This document shows, one piece after another, positions 13,703 to 21,530 of a stretch of DNA of 25,669 bases. The notes under the pieces are model-generated. The model did no database searches. It worked only from the letters and a program-made list of their open reading frames with translations, and was not told the DNA's origin. The DNA is from CAYZTD01 sp964473335 (GTDB lineage: Archaea; Thermoplasmatota; E2; DHVEG-1), in contig CAYYOO010000020.1 in assembly GCA_964473335.1 (NCBI GenBank), positions 1 to 25,669 of the forward strand. Reading direction: 5' to 3'. The stretch's first letter is position 1. The number at the start of each line of letters is the position of its first letter. A program made the translations under genes and the position numbers.

Positions 13703-14800
13703 TCATATTTCAATAAAATTTCGTTTTGCCTTTGATAAAATAAGTGCTTTATCTTTTTTAACTAAAATATCATCTTCTATTCTTATTCCACCAAAATCTT
13801 TAATGTATATACCTGGTTCGACAGTGAGAACCATATCTTCTTTTAATTCCACATCACATTCAGAATTAAAGCCTACTCCTCCGTCATGAACATCCATACC
13901 TAGAGAATGACCTGTAGAGTGAATAAATAAGCCCTTAAATTTTGTACTATTTATAAAATCATCTACTTTATTATGAACTACTTTTCCTTCAATTCGTGAT
14001 CTAATATTTTCAATACCTATTTTTTGAGCTTCTTTAACTGTATTATACATCTCAATTTGTTTTTTTGAGGGTTTTCCCATAACAAAAACTCTAGTTATAT
14101 CTGAATTATATCTTTGATATGAAGCACCAAAATCACATAATATTATATCTTTTTCTTTTAGTTTGTAATTTCCATGGCTATAATGAGGATTTGCTGAATT
14201 TTTACCAAAAGATGAAATTGTTAAAAAAGAAGGATTGTCAGCACCATTCTTTTCAAGTAAATAGTCTATTTCAGCAGCAAGTTCATATTCATACATACCC
14301 TTTTTACATAAATCAGGGATTTTTCCTGCTACTTTATCTGAGATTCTACAAGCTTTTTTTATTAATTCTACTTCATTACTATCTTTTATTGTTCTTGAAT
14401 GCATTAAATCTTCAGATATATCAAGAAATTCTTTTCTGATAAAGATATCTTCTAACTTTTGATAAAATCTATGAGAAATAGCATTATAATTAAGGCCAAT
14501 AGTTTTTGACTTTTTAAGTAAATCTTTTAGAATATTTTCAAAATCATTTTTATTTTTATAAGAAATTACATTATTATCTGTGTTCTGGGCTAGTCCTTCT
14601 TCTAATTTACTTACAACTAGATCTACATCTCCAGAAGGATATAAAACAGCAGCACATCCTTCAAATAATCCTTTTTTCAAATCAGTTACATAAAAAAAAT
14701 TTGTATCAATAAATGGTTCGGAACCATTTTTTATAACTATTAAATCAACATTCTTTTCTCCCTGATTAAAAATATTTTTTACCCTGTTTTTTAGATTCAT
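13703..14800 (-). CDS. pepQ: M24 metallopeptidase, Xaa-Pro dipeptidase/aminopeptidase type
   Basis: Enzymes of this type cleave dipeptides or N-terminal residues before proline in the cytoplasm. The 365-residue product has an N-terminal creatinase-like domain (1-135) and the pita-bread catalytic domain with all five metal ligands: Asp223 (C-D-F-G-A), Asp234 (S-D-I-T-R), His298 (S-T-G-H-S-L-G), Glu328 (V-E-P-G-I-Y) and Glu342 (R-I-E-D-D). Length is usual for prolidase-like proteins. A TATA-like CTTTATAGTATA lies about 25 nt upstream of a predicted start close to the ATG, suggesting a near-leaderless mRNA. It is followed by glyA after a 60-nt spacer. The substrate preference cannot be told from sequence alone. 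Confidence 0.9.
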   Translation of the reverse strand: MNLKNRVKNIFNQGEKNVDLIVIKNGSEPFIDTNFFYVTDLKKGLFEGCAAVLYPSGDVDLVVSKLEEGLAQNTDNNVISYKNKNDFENILKDLLKKSKTIGLNYNAISHRFYQKLEDIFIRKEFLDISEDLMHSRTIKDSNEVELIKKACRISDKVAGKIPDLCKKGMYEYELAAEIDYLLEKNGADNPSFLTISSFGKNSANPHYSHGNYKLKEKDIILCDFGASYQRYNSDITRVFVMGKPSKKQIEMYNTVKEAQKIGIENIRSRIEGKVVHNKVDDFINSTKFKGLFIHSTGHSLGMDVHDGGVGFNSECDVELKEDMVLTVEPGIYIKDFGGIRIEDDILVKKDKALILSKAKRNFIEI

Positions 14801-14882
14801 ATATGTTCATCCAGCAAATATACTATAAAGTAATAAAAATAATATGAATATATTATATTTTTAAGAGGATTCAAAAGAAAAT

Positions 14883-15266
14883 TTATTTATATTTCTTGAT
14901 TAAACCGTGTAGCTGATCAAGATCCTTTTTAATGGTTTGAACCTGTTTCATCTTTTCATCTTCAAAACTTTTTAGGATCTTTGGCAATGGCTTTGTGAGT
15001 TTATAGATATGAACTGGACGACCTTTTCCTTTCTTTTTAAGATCTCTTTTTTTTGCCCAGCCTCTGCGTCTCATCTCTTGCATAGCTACGCTTACTTCCG
15101 GTTGTCTAAGATCTGCGCCTTGTTCTACCTCTGCTGACCTACATTCCTCCACCTGAGAAATAAACATTAAAGTCTTAGCTAAATTCTTTGGCATCCCAAG
15201 ATCTGCGAATAATTTTACTGCTTTATCATCTTTTTCATCCAACACAAATGACCTTTTACGCTTCAT
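14883..15266 (-). CDS. Winged-helix transcriptional regulator (euryarchaeal type)
   Basis: This 127-residue protein has a winged helix at about 18-90: G-M-P-K-N-L-A-K-T-L, then a recognition-helix region with L-R-Q-P-E-V-S-V-A-M-Q-E-M-R-R-R-G-W, then a basic wing K-K-G-K-G-R-P-V-H-I-Y. A C-terminal helix (100-127) probably serves dimerisation. I recall closely similar unlinked regulators in many euryarchaea, with no known target. Start choice: an upstream ATG at 15290 precedes the predicted transcription start (about 15276), whereas the ATG at 15266 has GAGGAG at 15270-15275. It has its own promoter, 48 nt after the dCMP deaminase gene. It could bind sites such as the dyads noted here, but nothing links it to one. 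Confidence 0.82.
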   Translation of the reverse strand: MKRKRSFVLDEKDDKAVKLFADLGMPKNLAKTLMFISQVEECRSAEVEQGADLRQPEVSVAMQEMRRRGWAKKRDLKKKGKGRPVHIYKLTKPLPKILKSFEDEKMKQVQTIKKDLDQLHGLIKKYK

Positions 15267-15297
15267 ATTCTCCTCAAAAAACTTAATCATTCGAGAG

Positions 15298-15305
15298 TAT
15301 TTATA
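15298..15305 (-). promoter_or_regulatory. TATA box of the winged-helix regulator gene
   Basis: Minus-strand TATAAATA is centred about 36 nt before the ATG at 15266, predicting transcription from about 15276 and a 10-nt leader holding GAGGAG. Confidence 0.6.
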
Positions 15306-15338
15306 TTTTTCTCATTTTTTCAAAAACAGGAGGGAATT

Positions 15339-15788
15339 TCATTTATTATAATTTCTTATTTTAATATTGCTTTCGCTTAACATCTTTTTTGCAAGATCAT
15401 CAGGATAATCTCCAGAATAAACAATTTCTGTAACTCCTGCATTGATAAGCATTTTTACACAGACAACACAAGGCGTGTTTGTACAATATAAAACAGATCC
15501 TTTAATTGATACCCCAAAAACCGCAGCTTGAATTATTGCATTTTGTTCAGCATGAAGCCCTCTACATAACTCATGTCTTTGACCAGATGGTACATTTAGT
15601 TTTTCTCTTAAACATCCAACTTCTGAACAATGTTTTAATCCTTTAGGGGCTCCATTGTAGCCGGTACTCAATATATGCTTGTTTTTTACTAAAATTGCAC
15701 CTACCTTTCTTCTCAGACAGGTACTTCTCTTAGATACAACATGAGCCATTTCCATAAAATATTCATCATATGTTGGTCTCTCACCCAT
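15339..15788 (-). CDS. dCMP deaminase (ComEB-like)
   Basis: This zinc enzyme converts dCMP to dUMP for thymidylate synthesis. The 149-residue protein has the deaminase signature H-A-E-Q-N-A (His79, Glu81) and T-P-C-V-V-C (Cys107, Cys110), plus the extra Cys/His-containing insert C-S-E-V-G-C-L-R (54-61) and H72 seen in dCMP deaminases, which carries a second zinc in some relatives. The N-terminal P-T-Y-D-E-Y-F-M-E-M-A and S-T-G-Y-N-G-A-P-K-G are also characteristic. It is divergent from the small protein at 15913, with 124 bp between them. TATA box at 15834-15841 on this strand; no Shine-Dalgarno. Confidence 0.93.
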   Translation of the reverse strand: MGERPTYDEYFMEMAHVVSKRSTCLRRKVGAILVKNKHILSTGYNGAPKGLKHCSEVGCLREKLNVPSGQRHELCRGLHAEQNAIIQAAVFGVSIKGSVLYCTNTPCVVCVKMLINAGVTEIVYSGDYPDDLAKKMLSESNIKIRNYNK

Positions 15789-15833
15789 TTAAATCATAGC
15801 AGTAATAAAAATAAAACTTAAGAAGGTTATGTT

Positions 15834-15841
15834 TTTATAAA
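15834..15841 (-). promoter_or_regulatory. TATA box of the dCMP deaminase gene
   Basis: TTTATAAA about 50 nt before the ATG at 15788 predicts transcription near 15812 and a leader of about 24 nt without a Shine-Dalgarno. Confidence 0.55.
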
Positions 15842-15912
15842 TTTATCGTGGGTTAAAATTAAAAAGTAGTTTTACATATAGCATATTATAATTTTTACGG
15901 AGGATACCAATT

Positions 15913-16224
15913 ATGGGTTTCAGATATGGAATTTATCAAAATAGTCCGAAAAGCTGTGTTTTTTATAAACAAGATGAAGATGGGAATCAATCCACCTTTA
16001 ATATATTTGTAAAACCTGATAAAGAAAAAAGAGGAAAAATATCAGCTTTTATCGACAATGAAGCTATGAAAAAAGAAAATTGGTTCAAGGATAATGTATC
16101 AGAAATTGAAGATATTATAGATGCATTTGGAGGATGGGCAAACGATGCACCTCTTATGTTTGAACTTGAAGCACAGAAAAGCATGGGTCAATGTTTAAGT
16201 TCAGCAATGAAAAAAGAAGAATAA
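15913..16224 (+). CDS. Small acidic protein of unknown function
   Basis: I do not recognise this 103-residue protein. It starts M-G-F-R-Y-G-I-Y, has strand-like segments to about residue 45 (T-F-N-I-F-V-K; K-I-S-A-F-I), an acidic helix S-E-I-E-D-I-I-D-A-F-G-G-W around 63-75, and a final helix ending in lysines and glutamates. It has two cysteines (15 and 94), no signal peptide and no membrane helix. A strong Shine-Dalgarno (GGAGGA at 15899-15904, 8 nt before ATG) supports translation. A plus-strand TATA-like GTTAAAATTAAAA near 15852-15864 would give a leader of about 30 nt. It is a lone gene, divergent from dCMP deaminase and convergent with rnz, 14 nt apart. Confidence 0.75.
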   Translation: MGFRYGIYQNSPKSCVFYKQDEDGNQSTFNIFVKPDKEKRGKISAFIDNEAMKKENWFKDNVSEIEDIIDAFGGWANDAPLMFELEAQKSMGQCLSSAMKKEE

Positions 16225-16238
16225 AATATTTAAAAAAT

Positions 16239-17159
16239 TTATTTTTCTAATTTTATTTCTATTTTATGAAAATCTTTTGGGACAAAAGAGTTTTTAAAAA
16301 TTTGTTTAGCTTCTTTTTCTATATCAGAGCCATCCAAATATCTTGGAGAAATATGAGTCAGATAGAGATTTTTAACATTTGATTGTTTTGCAATTTTTGC
16401 AGCATTACTTGCTGTTGAATGACCGTATTCACCTGCAATATCTTCAAATTCTTTTGAAAATGTTGCTTCATGGATCAATACATCTGCGTTTTTTGCATAT
16501 TTTAATATATTTTTTGTAGGTTTTGTATCACCAGAAAAAACAATTTTTCTACCTTTTCTTGGTTTACCTAATACAGATTCAGGACTTATTTTTTTACCAT
16601 TTTTTAGTTTTATTTCTTCTCCTTTTTGAAGTTTTGAAAACAAAGGACCCTCAGGTATCTTAAGTTCTAATGCTCTTTTTTTATTAAATTTACCGGGTCT
16701 TTTATCTTCAACTAGAGAATATCCCAAAGCAGGAACACCGTGATCGACCTTAAAAGGAATGATTTTATAACCCTCAAATTCTAAATTATCATCTTCTTCT
16801 ACATCATGTGCAATTATTTCATATCCTGGTCTAAAATATCCTAAACTAAGAAGTTTTTTTGTAAGCTCAATTGTTCCAGGAGGGCCATAGATATTTAGAG
16901 GTTTTTTTCTATCATTTAATTGCATTGTCTGAATCAAACCAGGTATACCAAGGAAATGATCTCCGTGAAAATGCGTGATAAATATTTTTGATATTTGCAT
17001 ATAACTCAAGTTTGATTTCTGAAACTGACGCTGTGTACCTTCCCCGCAGTCAAAAAGAATTATTTCTTTTCCTCTTTTTACTGCAATGGAGGTTACATTT
17101 CGTTTTACAGTAGGCCAGCTACCTCCAGTGCCAAGAAATATAATACTAAGTTGATCCAT
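16239..17159 (-). CDS. rnz: Ribonuclease Z (tRNA 3'-processing endonuclease)
   Basis: RNase Z cuts the 3' trailer from tRNA precursors. From ATG 17159 the protein has 306 residues, normal for the short form. It shows the N-terminal F-L-G-T-G-G-S-W-P-T, the metallo-beta-lactamase motif H-F-H-G-D-H (63-68), V-D-H-G-V-P-A-L-G-Y, the aspartate of F-S-G-D-T-K, H-E-A-T-F, and the final T-H-I-S-P-R-Y. A region with G-P-P-G-T near residue 95 fits the flexible-arm side of the protein. An in-frame TTG at 17171 is the alternative start. It follows trmG10 by 32 nt on the same strand; a TATA-like element inside that spacer and the end of trmG10 would give a near-leaderless message. Confidence 0.95.
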   Translation of the reverse strand: MDQLSIIFLGTGGSWPTVKRNVTSIAVKRGKEIILFDCGEGTQRQFQKSNLSYMQISKIFITHFHGDHFLGIPGLIQTMQLNDRKKPLNIYGPPGTIELTKKLLSLGYFRPGYEIIAHDVEEDDNLEFEGYKIIPFKVDHGVPALGYSLVEDKRPGKFNKKRALELKIPEGPLFSKLQKGEEIKLKNGKKISPESVLGKPRKGRKIVFSGDTKPTKNILKYAKNADVLIHEATFSKEFEDIAGEYGHSTASNAAKIAKQSNVKNLYLTHISPRYLDGSDIEKEAKQIFKNSFVPKDFHKIEIKLEK

Positions 17160-17191
17160 AGAATAGAGCAATACAATTTATTGTATAATAT

Positions 17192-18199
17192 TTATGGTTC
17201 TTTTTTAAAAACTACAAAAAATCGTGTTAGACTCCTATGAGCTATGAATTCATGCACTTTTACTAGTTTCAAATATTTTTTTGCAACAGAAATATATTTT
17301 TTATCAGAGAGACCAATTACTGCATATCGATCTTTTTTTAAGACTTTTGAAATCTTTTCAAAAGCCCTATCATATAAATCGATCATATCTTCTCCTTTAG
17401 TTGTAGTTGATTTTCCATAAGGTAGATCAGTTACAACAGAATCAACTTTTTTTACATATCTATCTATTGACCCTATATCTGTTGTAAAAAGATTGTAGTT
17501 TTTAATATTGTAATATTCCAAGTTTTTTTTAGATCCATTAACCATTTTTTCTTGGATATCAGAACCAATAATATTTATTCCAATTAAACCCGCTTCAATT
17601 AAGATTCCACCTGTCCCGCAGAAAGGATCAAGCAGGGTTTCACCTTTTGCTACAATAGATAAATTAACAAGAGTCCTTGCAATTTTTGGATGAAGAGATA
17701 TCGGTGAAAAAAAAGGTCTAAATTGAACTTTCCTTTTTTCAAATTTTGATCTATTTACATTGTAAATCTTTTGACCAACATAGATTTTATTATCAGTTAT
17801 CAAAGCCCTTATTTCATTATCTGGGTTTTCAAGATCAACTTTATTTTTTTTAGTAAAGACCTCTGCTAAGGATTTGACTATATCTTGAGAATTAATTTTT
17901 TGCGATCTGTTAGTATATTTTATTGCAATTGATCCAGTAAAGAAAGGTATTTTGTCAGAAGCAAGTTTTATAATTTTCTTTAAATTGGGTTTAGAAGAAA
18001 ATAAAAAATCATCTACATAATAAGTATAGGATAATCTATCATAGATTTTATTTATTTTTTTATTATTTATTTCAATGATAAGAACAAATTCATTAGATTT
18101 AATAATTTTGAAATCTATTTTTTCAGCCTTAAGAAGGCTGATTATTTCTTCTCTTGAAAAAGAATCATGTTCTTTAGATAATTCAAACAGATATTTCAT
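17192..18199 (-). CDS. trmG10: tRNA (guanine(10)-N2)-methyltransferase Trm-G10
   Basis: This enzyme makes m2G/m22G at position 10 of tRNA using SAM. The 335-residue protein has an N-terminal ferredoxin-like/THUMP half (1-155), then F-R-P-F-F-S-P-I-S-L-H-P-K-I-A-R (160-175), which leads into the Rossmann methyltransferase: D-P-F-C-G-T-G-G (191-198), G-S-D-I-Q for SAM, and the amino-methyltransferase motif D-L-P-Y-G (258-262). The last part, A-H-R-S-L-T-R-F, matches the Trm11/Trm-G10 ending. It starts 21 nt after the antiporter gene and runs into rnz, so two tRNA-maturation genes are adjacent. Confidence 0.92.
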   Translation of the reverse strand: MKYLFELSKEHDSFSREEIISLLKAEKIDFKIIKSNEFVLIIEINNKKINKIYDRLSYTYYVDDFLFSSKPNLKKIIKLASDKIPFFTGSIAIKYTNRSQKINSQDIVKSLAEVFTKKNKVDLENPDNEIRALITDNKIYVGQKIYNVNRSKFEKRKVQFRPFFSPISLHPKIARTLVNLSIVAKGETLLDPFCGTGGILIEAGLIGINIIGSDIQEKMVNGSKKNLEYYNIKNYNLFTTDIGSIDRYVKKVDSVVTDLPYGKSTTTKGEDMIDLYDRAFEKISKVLKKDRYAVIGLSDKKYISVAKKYLKLVKVHEFIAHRSLTRFFVVFKKEP

Positions 18200-18220
18200 A
18201 ATTTAATAAACAAAGTGTAT

Positions 18221-19474
18221 TTACTTTTCACTTTTAAAGGTGGCTTTTATTAATATAGGTGCTATAAAAGTTGTAGAAATTGTCATAAATATTGTGATCA
18301 AAAGTAATTCATGTGCAACCACTCCTTCAATTATTTTATGGGAGATTGCTGCTGTGACAATAATTAAAGCAAGTTCCATTCGAGGTATCATACCAACACC
18401 TATTTGAAGTGACTCCATATTTGATAAACCAGCTGCCTTTGCACCTACGTAACAACCTATTATTTTACCTATTATACTAATTACAAGTACTATTATGAAC
18501 AATAAAACAAGCCGGATTATAGAAATTTCACCTGCGCTTAATCCATCCCATAAGCTAAAACCAACATAAACAAAAAAGATTGGGATAAAAAACCCGTATC
18601 CGATTGCTTTTATATCTTCGGTTATTTTTCTTGATTTAACGTTTTGACCAATAAGAATACCTGCAATAAACGCTCCTATTATACCTGATATACCTGCTTT
18701 ATCAGCAAAAAAAGAATATATTAAAAGAATAGCTAGTGAAATACTTAAAAAAGCCTTTGGCAGGTGGATTTTTTCACCAAAATCAAGTATTTTATCAATA
18801 ATTTTTAAACCAAGATATAAAAATATCAAAAAGAAAATTGCAATCCTAACTCCTATTCCAATTGCACCCCACAGAGAACCAGCGCCAATCACAAAGGCTA
18901 GTAAAAGAATACCTATCACATCATCTATTACTGCACTGCCTAGAATAGTTGCACCAACATCTGAGTCAAGTTCATTTATATCCATTAAAGTTCTAACTGT
19001 AACTCCTACTGAGGTTGCTATAAGAATTAATCCTAAAATCACACTTATCGAGATATCTAAACCAAGTAGAATACCTGATAAAAATCCAAGTACAAATGGA
19101 ACAATAACCCCACCTATTGCAACAAAGGACGATGCCTTTCCCATCCTTTTTATCTTTGGAATGCTGGTCTCAAGACCAGATATAAAAAGTAAAAATAAGA
19201 TCCCTATCTGAGAAAATAAATAGATTGGGTCTAAATCTAGTTCTTTACTGAATTGAAAATTTGGTAATTCTAAAGGATAGTTAAAAAAATAAATCACGTC
19301 AAATGATGATATGTAAACAATTATTCCACCAAGGATTATCCCTGCCAAAACTTCACCAATTACTGCAGGCTGGCCTATTTTATGAAATAAATAACCAATT
19401 AACCTTGCAAGTATCAAGGATAAAGCAATTATAAATAATACATTAAAGATTAGTCCTAAATCCGTTGTTATCAA
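18221..19474 (-). CDS. CPA2-family cation/proton antiporter (NapA-like)
   Basis: The 417-residue membrane protein has about 12-13 hydrophobic helices. Family motifs are G-Q-P-A-V-I-G-E-V-L-A-G-I-I-L-G (34-49), G-L-E-T in the loop after helix 3 (100-103), and the ion-site pair Asp184-Asp185 in V-I-D-D-V-I-G. A D-D pair is the hallmark of electrogenic NapA-type Na+/H+ exchange, whereas Kef K+ channels usually have Q-D. There is no RCK/TrkA tail, so regulation may come from the CBS protein just upstream. The start is a TTG that overlaps the CBS-gene stop (TTGA), so translation should be coupled. Confidence 0.92.
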   Translation of the reverse strand: MITTDLGLIFNVLFIIALSLILARLIGYLFHKIGQPAVIGEVLAGIILGGIIVYISSFDVIYFFNYPLELPNFQFSKELDLDPIYLFSQIGILFLLFISGLETSIPKIKRMGKASSFVAIGGVIVPFVLGFLSGILLGLDISISVILGLILIATSVGVTVRTLMDINELDSDVGATILGSAVIDDVIGILLLAFVIGAGSLWGAIGIGVRIAIFFLIFLYLGLKIIDKILDFGEKIHLPKAFLSISLAILLIYSFFADKAGISGIIGAFIAGILIGQNVKSRKITEDIKAIGYGFFIPIFFVYVGFSLWDGLSAGEISIIRLVLLFIIVLVISIIGKIIGCYVGAKAAGLSNMESLQIGVGMIPRMELALIIVTAAISHKIIEGVVAHELLLITIFMTISTTFIAPILIKATFKSEK

Positions 19475-19974
19475 CCTTCTTCATCATCAATTATTGGTTT
19501 GTATTGAGTTGCATTATAATATTTTCTTATGAGTTGATGCAAAGTAAGTTCGCCTACAATTTTTTTGTCTTTTAAAACAGGCAGCCTTCTTAGTTTATAT
19601 TTTACCATTTTTGTGAGTGCATCTATTATTTTTTCATCTGGTGCAGTTATTATTGTCTTATGACACATTATATCTTCAGCTGTTTTTGCTGTACCATGTT
19701 GAATGGAGCTTACATCGGGCATTCCAAAAACATATGATGGAAAGTGCTTTGGCGCAAGTATTGATAAAACATCATGCTCTGTTATAACTCCAACTAGCTC
19801 CTTTTTTTCTTTATCTTTTACAACCCAAATATGATTTCTTCCACCTAGTATTGCTAGAACGTGGTGAACATCATCATCAATTTCTATAAGTGGTAGATCC
19901 CAGACTCGTTTATCCATCAATTGTTTGACTTTTAAATCATAAAAATCCTTAATCAACTTATTCTTTTTTGCCAT
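19471..19974 (-). CDS. Paired CBS-domain protein coupled to the antiporter
   Basis: From the ATG at 19974 this 167-residue protein consists of two CBS motifs, at about 15-75 and 95-155. Typical segments are V-K-Q-L-M-D, G-V-I-T-E-H-D-V-L, A-E-D-I-M-C-H-K-T-I-I-T-A-P, and L-R-R-L-P-V-L-K-D-K-K-I-V-G. CBS pairs bind adenine nucleotides and report energy or ionic state. Its stop overlaps the start of the CPA2 antiporter, so it is likely the antiporter's regulatory partner (inference from coupling). A TTG one codon upstream is the alternative start. A TATA box at 20000-20007 predicts transcription near 19977, so the mRNA is essentially leaderless. Confidence 0.9.
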   Translation of the reverse strand: MAKKNKLIKDFYDLKVKQLMDKRVWDLPLIEIDDDVHHVLAILGGRNHIWVVKDKEKKELVGVITEHDVLSILAPKHFPSYVFGMPDVSSIQHGTAKTAEDIMCHKTIITAPDEKIIDALTKMVKYKLRRLPVLKDKKIVGELTLHQLIRKYYNATQYKPIIDDEEG

Positions 19975-19999
19975 CAATCTTTAGTAAACATAAAAGAAA

Positions 20000-20007
20000 T
20001 ATTTAAA
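20000..20007 (-). promoter_or_regulatory. TATA box of the CBS-antiporter operon
   Basis: Minus-strand TTTAAATA is centred about 29 nt before the ATG at 19974, predicting an almost leaderless transcript. Confidence 0.6.
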
Positions 20008-20028
20008 CACTACTTTAAAAAAGAATAA

Positions 20029-21231
20029 TCAATCTTTTTCTTTATCTCTTTTTTTCTTATCTTTTTTTACTTTTTTATCTATTTTATCCTTTAACTCGTC
20101 TATTCCTTCAAACCATTTATCAATACCGTTTTCATCTAATTCACCAGTAAGCTTATCTATTTCATATCTTACATCATCTGTACCTTCAAACCAGTCATGA
20201 TCGTTATTATTCATTTGATTTTTTTTCTTTGATAGAATTTCATTTGTTTTATCTTCATTTGTTTTTATTGGAACGACTTCTTTTTGTTTTTTAGAGCGAG
20301 TTATTCTAATTTCTTCGACTTTAGAACCCTGATTTGAACTAACTCTTAATTTATCTGATACACTAGAATGTTTGTCATAGATATCTTTATTTTCAGTTCT
20401 ATTACCATATTTTTCATTTAGATTGTATCTATTCATCTTTTTTTGATTTGAAATTTCATCAGCTCTTACATAAACAGCTTTTCTTTGTCTGTAATTTACA
20501 AAAAAGACGACAGCTATTAAGGCAAGGATTGCAAAAATAACAGGTAAATATTCATTATTTAAAATTTTTTCAAAATACGATGGCTCTAGATTTACTGTTA
20601 ATGTAATTTCGGTTTGTGCTATATCTTTATAGTTTGCAATTATTTCAATTTCCTCTCTTTTTTCTGGTGCTCTTAATATTGCTATACCTTTTTCATTTGT
20701 TACAGACTGATAATCTGAAGAATCCTTTATATTTTGTATATAAACATCTACTCCTTCTATTGGATTCTCACCATCAGTAACTGTTAGGGAAAATTTTTTA
20801 TTTTCCTCTATTACATAGCTTGATGGGTCTACTACAAGTGTAATCTTTCTTACTATGATCTTTGTCTCAGAAGATAAATTATTCTTATTTGCTTTTATAG
20901 TATATTCTTTGTCATTTTTGACATATGGTGCTTTAAAATCTATTTTTTTTGTTTGTAAATCATCAGTAATTTCTATCTCTTTGTTGTTAAACTCAATTGT
21001 AACATTTGATAATAAATTGCTAATTCCAATATTTGGATTAAAAACACCTACAGTAAAATACTCTCCCTCAGTTATTTCATATATCTGTTCTCCTTCGGAG
21101 TTAGTAATATATAATGAAATCTGTTCTTCACTAGATAAACCAGTTATACAAAAGAAATTAATGAAAAGAATAATTATAACTAATAGTATAAAGAGAATTC
21201 TACTCATTCCAACAGTATATTTCTTTTCCAT
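20029..21231 (-). CDS. Membrane-anchored Ig-like protein with a charged cytoplasmic tail
   Basis: I do not recognise a named family for this 400-residue protein. It has an N-terminal signal segment (about 11-30), two Ig-like beta-sandwich regions (about 35-128 and 130-215, the second with G-V-D-V-Y-I and G-I-A-I-L-R-A-P patterns), one membrane helix (229-246), then a basic stop-transfer R-Q-R-K. The last 150 residues are a hydrophilic, probably disordered cytoplasmic tail. The tail contains two copies of a motif starting W-F-E-G (347 and 373) and ends in a Lys/Asp tract. GAGGAG four nt before the ATG fixes the start. It is divergent from the large envelope protein at 21531. Likely a surface sensor or structural protein, which is inference. 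Confidence 0.78.
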   Translation of the reverse strand: MEKKYTVGMSRILFILLVIIILFINFFCITGLSSEEQISLYITNSEGEQIYEITEGEYFTVGVFNPNIGISNLLSNVTIEFNNKEIEITDDLQTKKIDFKAPYVKNDKEYTIKANKNNLSSETKIIVRKITLVVDPSSYVIEENKKFSLTVTDGENPIEGVDVYIQNIKDSSDYQSVTNEKGIAILRAPEKREEIEIIANYKDIAQTEITLTVNLEPSYFEKILNNEYLPVIFAILALIAVVFFVNYRQRKAVYVRADEISNQKKMNRYNLNEKYGNRTENKDIYDKHSSVSDKLRVSSNQGSKVEEIRITRSKKQKEVVPIKTNEDKTNEILSKKKNQMNNNDHDWFEGTDDVRYEIDKLTGELDENGIDKWFEGIDELKDKIDKKVKKDKKKRDKEKD

Positions 21232-21330
21232 TTTGCTCCTCGACTGCCACCTTATGAGTTGTATCTACCTGAATAGCGATGACTTCTTGATTTATATTAG
21301 TTTTTCCTATGTATAATATCTTTAATTAAT

Positions 21331-21345
21331 GATTTATAAATATTT
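21331..21345 (-). promoter_or_regulatory. Promoter region of the Ig-like membrane protein
   Basis: A minus-strand ATATTTATAAATC-type element predicts transcription near 21312 and a leader of about 80 nt, longer than usual in this window. The leader ends in GAGGAG. Confidence 0.4.
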
Positions 21346-21482
21346 CGGGTTTTTTTAGCATTTTGCACAATTTTAGCCAAAAAGGCATTTTTTTAACCAA
21401 ATATTTATTAAATATAAAATATATTATTATAATTGTAAATAACATTCCATATTACAAAAAGGGTAATTATTGTAAACAAAGA

Positions 21483-21490
21483 TTTATATA
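21483..21490 (+). promoter_or_regulatory. TATA box of the large envelope protein
   Basis: TTTATATA about 45 nt before the ATG predicts transcription near 21513. The leader carries AGGTGAG (21516-21522) 8 nt before the start codon. Confidence 0.6.
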
Positions 21491-21530
21491 TAAAAAATCC
21501 CAAATTAAAATATGTAGGTGAGAAAACCTT

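Noticed and set aside
15267..15290. Longer start of the winged-helix regulator at 15290
   Set aside because: The TATA box places transcription near 15276, downstream of that ATG, and GAGGAG serves the ATG at 15266.
21351..21400. Terminator hairpin GCC-AAAAA-GGC followed by seven Ts between the divergent envelope genes
   Set aside because: The stem is only about 3 bp and no transcript is expected to end in this divergent promoter region.
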